From contig JAEEXN010000018.1 in the NCBI GenBank assembly GCA_016291595.1, forward strand, positions 1 to 40,560: a DNA stretch of 40,560 nt, given 5' to 3'. The notes under the pieces are model-generated. The model was not told the origin of the DNA. It saw nothing but the letters and a program-made list of their open reading frames with translations, and made no database searches. This document shows, one piece after another, positions 33,686 to 40,560 of this stretch. The DNA comes from Prevotella sp. GTDB taxonomy: Bacteria > Bacteroidota > Bacteroidia > Bacteroidales > Bacteroidaceae. Each line of letters begins with the position of its first letter. Within the stretch, counting starts at the first letter, position 1. Position numbers and translations under genes: made by a program.

Positions 33686-36520
33686 TCATTGGAGTTTATC
33701 TCGTAAATATTTTCCTGTAATACTTGATTGGCATTGGACAAGTTGTTCGGGAGTTCCTGCAAATACCAAATCGCCACCTTTATCGCCACCATCAGGTCCT
33801 AGGTCTATCACATGGTCAGCACACTTAATGACGTCCATATTGTGTTCAATGACAATAATAGTATGTCCACGGTTTATGAGAGACTCGAAGGCAGTCAATA
33901 GGCGCTTGATATCATGAAAATGCAATCCTGTTGTCGGCTCATCAAAAATAAATAGTGTAGGTTGTTGCTTCTCTTGGCCAATGAAATAAGCCAGCTTGAC
34001 ACGTTGGTTCTCACCTCCCGAGAGAGTTGACGAACTTTGTCCGAGTTTGATGTACCCTAATCCGATATCATCGAGGGGCTTTAGACGGTCTGCAATGTTT
34101 TTGGCTAAATTATTTGCTTTATTTTGGACAGCCTGGCTAAAAAACTCTATGGCCTCATTTACAGTCATGTTAAGAACATCATCAATATTTTTCCCCTCAA
34201 AACGTACATCAAGGATGTCACGTTTAAAGCGGTGCCCGTGACAAGCCTCACACTCTAATTCAAGGTCGGCCATGAATTGCATCTCAACGGTAATGACTCC
34301 CGCTCCTTTACATTCGTCACAACGTCCACCGTCTGCATTAAATGAGAAATACTGTGGTGTAAAGCCCATCTGTTTTGATAGGGGCTGTTCTGCAAAGAGT
34401 TGTCTAATTACATCATATACTTTAATATAAGTGGCTGGGTTAGAGCGCGTTGACTTTCCGATGGGGTTTTGGTCTACAAACTCGACATGAGATATCTGTT
34501 GCCAGTCACCCTCAAGCGCTATATATTCGCCAGGGGTATCTGCCACCTCGTCGAAATGGCGTTTGAGGGCAGGGTAGAGTATACCTTTTATTAATGATGA
34601 CTTGCCTGATCCGGATACTCCCGTCACAACATTGAGCACATGAAGTGGGAACTTAACATCAATGCCTCTTAAGTTATTCATTCGACATCCCTTAAGTTCG
34701 ATGAACATATTCCAAGGACGTCGGCTTTTAGGAACCTCAATAGTATCAGTATGGGTCAGGTATCTGACCGTATAGCTTTGTGGATACGTACTTAATGATT
34801 CTGTCGTAATGCTATTCGCATTACCCTGGAAGACAATCTCCCCACCAAGACGACCTGCATTCGGACCAACGTCAATAAGATAATCTGATGCACGCATAAT
34901 GTCCTCGTCATGTTCTACAACTATGACGGTATTGCCCAACGACTGTAATTGTTTAAGTACATGGATTAGCCGGTAAGTGTCTCGTGAATGCAGCCCTATA
35001 CTCGGTTCGTCCAAAATGTAAAGAGAGCCTACTAAAGAACTCCCTAAAGATGTTGTGAGGTTTATTCGTTGGCTCTCTCCGCCACTAAGTGTATTTGAAG
35101 GTCGGTTGAGTGTAAGGTATCCAACTCCAACATCCACAAGAAATTGCAAACGATTATTGATTTCTGTAAGTAATCTTTTTGCTATTTTACTCTCATGCTC
35201 ATCAAGAGATAGATGGTCAAACCATGATTTAAGTTGGGAGATAGGTATCTCCACTAAATCGCTAATGCTTTTGCCTTGAATCATCACATAGCTCGTCTCT
35301 TTCTTGAGGCGTGTTCCATGGCATTTTGGGCAGAGTGTTTTACCGCGATAGCGGCTCAACATAACACGATATTGAATCTTGTACTGGTTTTCCTTTATCA
35401 TTTGGAAAAAGGAGTCTATTGAAACCTGATCATGTATGTCGCGATGCTTATCGCATGGGAGTCCATGCCAAAGCCAATCCTTGTGTTGCCGTGATAGGGC
35501 ATAGTAAGGCTCAAAAATAGGGAAATCATCTACAACGGCACGTCGACAAAACTCATCTTTCCACATTCCCATTTTCTCACCATGCCAGCATTGAACACAC
35601 CCTTCGTATACACTAAGCGATGAATTCGGGATTACAAGTTTTTCATCTATGCCAATCACACGTCCAAATCCTTCACAAGTAGGGCAGGCTCCGACTGGTG
35701 AGTTAAAAGAAAACATGTTATCTGATGGCTCTTCAAACTTCATCCCGTCTGCCTCAAAACGAGTAGAGAAATCATAAGTGATATTTGAAGGTAGAAACAT
35801 AAGCCTACATTCTCCGTCACCTTCATAGAAAGCTGTTTCTGAAGAATCAACAATACGGGCTAGAACGTCTTTGGAATCATCTACAGAAAGGCGGTCAATA
35901 AGTAGGAAAATATCTTTTGCCTCAATTTGGGAAAAGTCTGCTTGGCTTAAATAATCATCAATACGGACGGGTTTCCTATTATGACAAATACGGGAATACC
36001 CTTCTTGAATCATCATCTGTAATTGGCGTTTGATCGTACGGCCTTCGGCAACATGGAGAGGGGCAAGAATCACAAATTTAGTACCTTTTGAAAAGGTATT
36101 TACGCAATTTAGAATATCTTCGGTTGTATTCTTCTTCACTTCTTGTCCGCTAATTGGCGAATAAGTTCGTCCAATTCGTGCAAAAAGCAGACGTAAATAC
36201 TCGTAAATCTCTGTAGTTGTTCCTACGGTAGATCTGGGGTTCCTGCTAATAACTTTCTGTTCAATAGCAATGGCAGGTGGAAGACCTTTGATAAAATCAC
36301 ACTCAGGCTTACTCATTCTTCCCAAAAATTGTCTGGCATAAGAAGAGAGACTTTCCACATATCGTCTTTGTCCTTCTGCATAAAGAGTGTCAAATGCAAG
36401 GGAAGATTTTCCTGAACCAGAAACGCCTGCAATCGTAATGAATTTATTGCGTGGAATATCGAGAGAGATATTCTTCAGATTATTCACACGAGCGTTCTTT
36501 ATGATGATACTTTCACTCAT
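33686..36520 (-). CDS. uvrA: excinuclease ABC subunit A
   Basis: The damage-recognition ATPase of nucleotide excision repair; a dimer loads UvrB. Two ABC modules are visible: [15 protein letters not shown] (about 33-47), [11 protein letters not shown] and [12 protein letters not shown] in the first; [27 protein letters not shown] and [13 protein letters not shown] in the second. The insertion corresponding to the UvrB-binding domain is present (about 120-240). The C-terminal zinc module is complete (RCDEC...LECEAC). In the N-terminal module only the second Cys pair (ACPTC) remains; where many UvrA have the first Cys pair, this one reads [13 protein letters not shown]. The 944 aa length is normal. 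Behind a consensus promoter. Confidence 0.96.
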   Translation of the reverse strand: MSESIIIKNARVNNLKNISLDIPRNKFITIAGVSGSGKSSLAFDTLYAEGQRRYVESLSSYARQFLGRMSKPECDFIKGLPPAIAIEQKVISRNPRSTVGTTTEIYEYLRLLFARIGRTYSPISGQEVKKNTTEDILNCVNTFSKGTKFVILAPLHVAEGRTIKRQLQMMIQEGYSRICHNRKPVRIDDYLSQADFSQIEAKDIFLLIDRLSVDDSKDVLARIVDSSETAFYEGDGECRLMFLPSNITYDFSTRFEADGMKFEEPSDNMFSFNSPVGACPTCEGFGRVIGIDEKLVIPNSSLSVYEGCVQCWHGEKMGMWKDEFCRRAVVDDFPIFEPYYALSRQHKDWLWHGLPCDKHRDIHDQVSIDSFFQMIKENQYKIQYRVMLSRYRGKTLCPKCHGTRLKKETSYVMIQGKSISDLVEIPISQLKSWFDHLSLDEHESKIAKRLLTEINNRLQFLVDVGVGYLTLNRPSNTLSGGESQRINLTTSLGSSLVGSLYILDEPSIGLHSRDTYRLIHVLKQLQSLGNTVIVVEHDEDIMRASDYLIDVGPNAGRLGGEIVFQGNANSITTESLSTYPQSYTVRYLTHTDTIEVPKSRRPWNMFIELKGCRMNNLRGIDVKFPLHVLNVVTGVSGSGKSSLIKGILYPALKRHFDEVADTPGEYIALEGDWQQISHVEFVDQNPIGKSTRSNPATYIKVYDVIRQLFAEQPLSKQMGFTPQYFSFNADGGRCDECKGAGVITVEMQFMADLELECEACHGHRFKRDILDVRFEGKNIDDVLNMTVNEAIEFFSQAVQNKANNLAKNIADRLKPLDDIGLGYIKLGQSSSTLSGGENQRVKLAYFIGQEKQQPTLFIFDEPTTGLHFHDIKRLLTAFESLINRGHTIIVIEHNMDVIKCADHVIDLGPDGGDKGGDLVFAGTPEQLVQCQSSITGKYLRDKLQ

Positions 36521-36841
36521 TATATATTAATTTAATATTGAAAGGACAAAGGTACAAAATTTCCTTAGAATAACAAATACTTCTCGTTTATAAATGTTTA
36601 TTACAATCTTTATGAGTCAATAAAAACTCAAAACTAGCAATTAATAAGATAATCAGTATTATGATAAATAAAATACATGGGTGAATGATGCTACTATCGT
36701 TATTAACGTTTTTTAAATAGAAAATTATACATAAAAATGTACAACTTATTCATATTTTTTGTAATTTTGCATCGCTTTTAAAAGCTAATTCTATTTATAT
36801 ATTTGATTATCAATCAATTAGTACGGTTTAAGGTATCAAAG
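36521..36841. other. 321-base gap with divergent uvrA and rpoD promoters
   Basis: On the minus strand TTTG (36577-36574), 19-base spacer, TACCTTTG (36554-36547) serves uvrA. On the plus strand TAATTTTG (36762-36769) serves rpoD, leaving a leader of about 70 bases to the ATG at 36842. The AT-rich stretch between (36580-36760) holds no gene or repeat I can support. I saw no LexA-type operator near the uvrA promoter. Confidence 0.75.
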
Positions 36842-37714
36842 ATGAGGCAACTTAAAATTCAGAAAAGCATTACGAATCGCTCAAGTGAGGCGCTGGATAA
36901 GTATCTTGTTGAGATTGGACGTGCACCGTTGATTTCTATTGATGAGGAAATTGAGCTCGCTCAGAAAATTAAAAAAGGAGGACGTGAAGGTGAGATAGCT
37001 AAAGATAAACTCGTCACAGCTAATTTGCGATTTGTGGTTTCTGTGGCTAAACAATATCAACATCAGGGATTGACACTTACAGACCTTATTGATGAGGGTA
37101 ACATTGGCTTGATTAAAGCAGCTCAGAAATTTGATGAGACTCGTGGCTTTAAATTTATCTCTTATGCGGTTTGGTGGATTCGTCAGTCTATACTGCAAGC
37201 TATTGCCGAGCAGAGTCGTATTGTGCGCCTGCCTTTGAATCAGGTAGGTTCTTTGAATAAAATCAACCACGAGATCAATAAATTCGAGCAGGAGTATCAA
37301 CGTCATCCAAGCGTTTCAGAGCTTTCAGATGCCACAAATCTCGATGAGGAGAAAATTGGACAGAGTCTGATGGCTGATGGTCATCATGTGTCTATTGATG
37401 CTCCTTTTCAGGATGGTGAGGACAACTGTATGCTCGACGTAATGGCAAGTGGTGACGATTCACGTACAGATCGTCAGGTCGATCACGAAAGTATGGCTCA
37501 GGAGCTGAATTCTGTACTCAATAAAGTACTGAAAGAGCGTGAGATCACTATAATTCGCGAATGCTTTGGTATAGGTTGTCATGAGAAAGGCCTCGAGGAA
37601 ATTGGCGACCAGCTTGGTCTTACTCGTGAGCGTGTTCGTCAGATTCGTGAGAAGAGTATTGCCAAGCTCCGTGATAGCGGTAATGCCAAGATTCTGATGA
37701 AATATCTTGGATAA
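36842..37714 (+). CDS. rpoD: primary RNA polymerase sigma factor (RpoD/SigA), short Bacteroidetes form
   Basis: The housekeeping sigma-70 factor that reads the TTTG/TAnnTTTG promoters seen here. At 290 aa it lacks region 1.1 and the non-conserved insert of proteobacterial RpoD, as is normal in Bacteroidetes. Region 1.2 is ALDKYLVEIGRAPLISIDEE, region 2 is DLIDEGNIGLIKAAQKFDE then FISYAVWWIRQSI, region 3 follows, and region 4 ends RERVRQIREKSIAKLRDSG. The ATG at 36842 (MRQLKIQKSIT) matches the usual family start; an in-frame TTG at 36803 would add 13 residues and is less likely. Confidence 0.93.
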   Translation: MRQLKIQKSITNRSSEALDKYLVEIGRAPLISIDEEIELAQKIKKGGREGEIAKDKLVTANLRFVVSVAKQYQHQGLTLTDLIDEGNIGLIKAAQKFDETRGFKFISYAVWWIRQSILQAIAEQSRIVRLPLNQVGSLNKINHEINKFEQEYQRHPSVSELSDATNLDEEKIGQSLMADGHHVSIDAPFQDGEDNCMLDVMASGDDSRTDRQVDHESMAQELNSVLNKVLKEREITIIRECFGIGCHEKGLEEIGDQLGLTRERVRQIREKSIAKLRDSGNAKILMKYLG

Positions 37715-37827
37715 GTGATATTGAAGGACTTAAGCTATATGCTAGAAAAATGATATAGAGTCTATAGGGGTAAAGTAAGCAACGCTTCTCCCCCTATCCA
37801 TTTAAAAAAACGCATCAACCACATTTT

Positions 37828-37862
37828 CCCTCTTCCAAAATTTTTGGGAGAGGATTTTTTTT
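37828..37862 (+). terminator. rho-independent terminator downstream of rpoD
   Basis: CCTCTTCC (37829-37836) pairs with GGGAGAGG (37846-37853), one G-U pair, followed by eight or nine T (37855-37862). A second inverted repeat, ATAGGGG/CCCCTAT (37765-37771, 37792-37798), lies closer to rpoD but lacks a T-tract. Confidence 0.85.
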
Positions 37863-37864
37863 AC

Positions 37865-37872
37865 TATCTTTG
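37865..37872 (+). promoter_or_regulatory. -7 promoter box directly after the terminator
   Basis: TATCTTTG, two bases past the terminator T-tract and only five bases before the GTG start of the outer-membrane protein gene. If used, the transcript would be leaderless or nearly so. Confidence 0.6.
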
Positions 37873-37877
37873 GAGCC

Positions 37878-39962
37878 GTGAACTATACTAAGTCAGGAAC
37901 ACGGCGTATACTATTGATTATCATGATGTTAATGATCAGTAGTGTTTTATATGCAAAGTACAGGCCATTACCGCTTACTCTGCACAGGCTTTTTGACTAT
38001 AAAAGTGGCATTCATGGAGATGTCCGTGGTACGGCCACAAATGTTTACACCCGCTATACCCTAAGTACAGACCGTCGTAATCCTATTCTCATGTCGGTTC
38101 CGAGCATGCATTTTATCAGCAGGGGAAGGCGACGCGAGTTTATTGGCGAGACCTATTCACGCATGATGTTCAAGGATATTGACGATTATGATGCATTCCG
38201 GCAAGTGATAGTTGGAACAGTTCCTCGTCATCGGCGCATGTTACCCACCATGGTCGCCTATTTCACCCCAGACCTCTATAGCGTAACGTTGATTCAAGAC
38301 CGTATTCTCTCCCCTTTCCATCGGAAAAATCATCAAGTATATAAATATAAGGTGGTGTCGGAGACGGATTCGACGGACCGTGTCACATTTACTCCCAAGA
38401 TAACAAACACGCAGCTGGTGAAAGGCTATGCCCTTGTTGATAGACGGACAGGCAGAGTGTGTTACGCAGAGATGAACGGTGAGTACGACATGATATTTTT
38501 TAAGTTGGAGGTGGAAATGGGTTCCTCGGGCGTTGGGTCGTTGCTTCCATTACGGTGTGATGTCTCGGGCAGATTCGGGTTTATCGGCAACCGGCTTCGA
38601 TTTAAGTTTCATAATGTTTACGGCCTTACCACATTCCTTCCAGACAGCATACGCGATAGTCACGATCGACAACTGATGACATCGTTGCGTCCAGATAGCT
38701 TGTCAGACTATGAAAAGGCTATCTACCACAAATTCGACTCGATTGAGGCAGAGAGAGAGGCACAAAGGCAGGCGGACACCACTACCGTGGAGAAAAAGAA
38801 GAAGAACAATTTTGCGAAGGATGTGCTATGGGACGTTATTGGCGACAATCTTGTTAACCGTATCAAAGGCTCGTTTGGCGGAAAAGATAAAGGCTCATTT
38901 CGTATCAATCCTATCTTGAATCCTCTCTATTTCGGTTATAGCGGCAGGAAGGGCTTTGTCTACAAGTTTGATGTCAGGGCAGGTTATAATTTCACTCCCA
39001 ACCGCGACCTGTCGATGCGTTTCAAGTCTGGTTACTCATTCAAGCAACGCCAGTTTTATTTCCGGCTTCCCGTCGTGTTCAACTACAACAAACGCCGCCA
39101 TGCGTTCTTCCGTGTAGAACTAGGAAACGGCAACCGCATCTCCAATTCGAGTATCCTCGACGCTATCTATCGTGATTATGAAGACCATCGCCTTCCAATA
39201 GACACAGCCTATATCAGCAAATTGGGCTTGGATGAGTTCAAGGACACCTATGTGAAGCTGGAGAATAACTACGACATCTCCGACTACTGGTCTATACTTG
39301 GCGGATTTGTCTACCACCGTCGTTCTGCCGTTAACAAGGCCGGGTTCCGAGAGCTTGGGCGCTCATACAAATACCACACCTCAGCTCCTGCCCTTCAATT
39401 GCAATTCCGTCCGCGCGGATGGGACGGTCCCTACTTCACCCTAAATTGGGAACGTTCTTTCAAAGGCCTTTTCAATAGCGACTATGAATATGAGAAATAT
39501 GAGTTCGACGCCTCGCTCATTCGTCAGTTCCATCGCCTACGCTCATTGTCGCTTCGCTTTGGTGCCGGAGCCTATACGCTGAAGAACTCGAAATCCTACT
39601 TCCTCGACTATAGTAATTTCCGCGACGAGAATATCCGCGGCGGATGGAAAGACGACTGGAGCGGCAACTTTCAGGTGTTGCGGAGCCGTTATTTTAACTC
39701 TTCCGACTATTACGTTCGAGCCAATGCCACCTTTGAGTCGCCCCTGATGATCTTGTCTCGTCTTCCTTTCATCGGTAAATACTTTGAGATGGAAAGAATC
39801 TATGCCAGCGGCCTCATGACCCAGAATCTCAAGCCCTATGTGGAGATGGGTTACGGCTTTACCAACCGTATCTTCTCCTTGGGAGTGTTTCTCGGAACCC
39901 GGAACGGCAAGTTCGACGGTTTCGGATGTGAGTTCGGCATTGAGTTGTTTGACAAATGGTGA
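37878..39962 (+). CDS. outer-membrane beta-barrel protein, DUF5686-like
   Basis: A 694 aa exported protein. GTG at 37878 gives a good signal peptide (positively charged KSGTRR, core ILLIIMMLMISSVL, cleavage YA before KYR). Residues about 60-240 match the DUF5686 style (HQVYKYKVVSETDSTDRVTFTPK, then GYALVDRRTGRV). A charged linker (about 290-325, EREAQRQADTTTVEKKKKNN) leads to a C-terminal barrel of alternating strands ending IELFDKW. The CarboxypepD-reg domain that many DUF5686 proteins carry at the N terminus is absent. Role unknown; outer-membrane transport or assembly is plausible. The only alternative starts (the ATGs about 15 codons in) would remove the charged signal start. Confidence 0.72.
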   Translation: MNYTKSGTRRILLIIMMLMISSVLYAKYRPLPLTLHRLFDYKSGIHGDVRGTATNVYTRYTLSTDRRNPILMSVPSMHFISRGRRREFIGETYSRMMFKDIDDYDAFRQVIVGTVPRHRRMLPTMVAYFTPDLYSVTLIQDRILSPFHRKNHQVYKYKVVSETDSTDRVTFTPKITNTQLVKGYALVDRRTGRVCYAEMNGEYDMIFFKLEVEMGSSGVGSLLPLRCDVSGRFGFIGNRLRFKFHNVYGLTTFLPDSIRDSHDRQLMTSLRPDSLSDYEKAIYHKFDSIEAEREAQRQADTTTVEKKKKNNFAKDVLWDVIGDNLVNRIKGSFGGKDKGSFRINPILNPLYFGYSGRKGFVYKFDVRAGYNFTPNRDLSMRFKSGYSFKQRQFYFRLPVVFNYNKRRHAFFRVELGNGNRISNSSILDAIYRDYEDHRLPIDTAYISKLGLDEFKDTYVKLENNYDISDYWSILGGFVYHRRSAVNKAGFRELGRSYKYHTSAPALQLQFRPRGWDGPYFTLNWERSFKGLFNSDYEYEKYEFDASLIRQFHRLRSLSLRFGAGAYTLKNSKSYFLDYSNFRDENIRGGWKDDWSGNFQVLRSRYFNSSDYYVRANATFESPLMILSRLPFIGKYFEMERIYASGLMTQNLKPYVEMGYGFTNRIFSLGVFLGTRNGKFDGFGCEFGIELFDKW

Positions 39963-40084
39963 GCAGAGCATTAAGTTATCCATCCAGAGGAGCCCTCGCT
40001 GCTCTCAGAAGGCGCTTCTACTGATTTGCAAAGGCCTTCTACCCTGCCCTACATATAATTAATGACACGCTTAAAACTATATAC

Positions 40085-40560
40085 ATGACTCCTTTAATCG
40101 TTTACAAGGCCAGCGCCGGTAGCGGAAAAACATTCCGCCTTGCCGTTGAGTACATCAAATTGCTTGTCCAGAATCCGATGAGTTATCGCACCACTCTGGC
40201 CGTTACGTTCACCAACAAGGCCACAGAGGAGATGAAGATGCGCATACTCAGTCAGCTTTACGGTATTTGGAAACAGCTGCCCGATAGCCGCCCCTATCTT
40301 GAGCGAGTGTGCGAGGAACTTGGCATCGATGAGGAAAAAGCCTCCCGTCAATCCGGTATTGCGTTGAGTAACCTCATTCACAACTATAGTCATTTCCGTG
40401 TCGAGACCATCGACTCATTCTTCCAGTCCGTGCTTCGAAACCTTGCCCGGGAACTGGACCTTACGGCCAACCTTCGTGTCGGACTGAACGACTCTGATGT
40501 AGAGGAGATGGCAGTCGACCGGCTCATCGAGTCGTTGCAGAGCTCTGACAGGATTCTGAT
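40085..40560 (+). CDS. UvrD/RecB-like helicase (AddA-type), 5' part only
   Basis: The frame opens at ATG 40085 and is still open at the window end (158 complete codons visible). It starts LIVYKASAGSGKTFRLA (Walker A with ASAGSGKT), then LAVTFTNKATEEMKMRI (motif Ia) and FRVETIDSFFQSVLRNLARE, the TxDSFF block characteristic of AddA/RecB-type superfamily 1 helicases of Bacteroidetes. The full enzyme would be an ATP-dependent double-strand break-processing helicase, normally with a PD-(D/E)XK nuclease domain at the unseen end and an AddB-like partner. The 122 bases before it (39963-40084) contain no promoter box I recognise. Confidence 0.88.
   Translation, partial: MTPLIVYKASAGSGKTFRLAVEYIKLLVQNPMSYRTTLAVTFTNKATEEMKMRILSQLYGIWKQLPDSRPYLERVCEELGIDEEKASRQSGIALSNLIHNYSHFRVETIDSFFQSVLRNLARELDLTANLRVGLNDSDVEEMAVDRLIESLQSSDRIL

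Noticed and set aside
36803..36842. TTG at 36803 as the start of the sigma factor.
   Set aside because: The family normally begins MRQLKI, which fits the ATG at 36842; the extra 13 residues resemble translated leader.

Overview
The window looks like a stretch of chromosome from an anaerobic member of the Bacteroidales, most likely Prevotellaceae (an inference from gene families and style, not from a marker search). The signs are the Bacteroidetes-type promoter box TAnnTTTG with an upstream TTTG before most genes, a short (290 aa) primary sigma factor, a FeoA-FeoB fusion, a TamL-type lipoprotein Omp85, a DUF5686-like barrel protein, TTG starts, few Shine-Dalgarno sites and many ATGA overlaps. 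I see no phage, insertion sequence, integrase or CRISPR array; this is mostly core and metabolic sequence.

Layout. 0-2.5 kb (minus strand): a FeoAB iron transporter interrupted by an in-frame TAG at the window edge, and a small AlbA_2 (Schlafen-type) protein. 2.5-2.8 kb: two small families of direct repeats. 2.8-5.6 kb (plus): a secreted alpha/beta hydrolase overlapping an FAD-dependent dehydrogenase. 5.6-9.1 kb (minus): a LolC/E-type permease, a class I aminotransferase and a SpoU/TrmH RNA methyltransferase, the last divergent from tamL (9.1-11.3 kb, plus). 11.2-12.6 kb: a small lipoprotein and a WalJ-type metallo-hydrolase, divergent.

12.6-20.0 kb is one long minus-strand block: DUF3298-type lipoprotein, rsmG, a glyoxalase II-like hydrolase, ruvC, a ModF-like double ATPase, then a three-gene cassette of GHMP kinase, sugar-1-phosphate nucleotidyltransferase and UDP-glucuronate 4-epimerase. 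The kinase carries SPYRICPLGAHVDHQ where galactokinases carry a GRxNxIGEHTDY motif, so I read the cassette as a uronic-acid (galacturonate) to UDP-uronate salvage route. 20.2-24.6 kb (plus): HAD phosphatase, panB, an MFS transporter and uxaB (tagaturonate reductase), a second gene of galacturonate metabolism. 24.8-28.7 kb: rlmH (minus), a phosphohexomutase, tRNA-Ser(GCT), tRNA-Glu(CTC), and a secreted Lys/Ala-rich protein with three Cys/His modules. 28.8-32.0 kb (minus): hisG-hisD-hisC. 32.1-33.7 kb: an MltF-type transglycosylase, tRNA-Thr(CGT), tRNA-Gly(CCC). 33.7-36.5 kb (minus): uvrA. 36.8-40.6 kb (plus): rpoD, a DUF5686-like outer-membrane protein and the start of an AddA/RecB-like helicase that runs off the end.

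Promoter boxes were used to settle several starts: where the longest frame would begin inside or upstream of a TAnnTTTG box I moved the start downstream (11699, 11788, 20018, 32149), and two ATGA-type junctions moved others (17256, 21714). No computation or database search was run; family calls rest on motifs and length.
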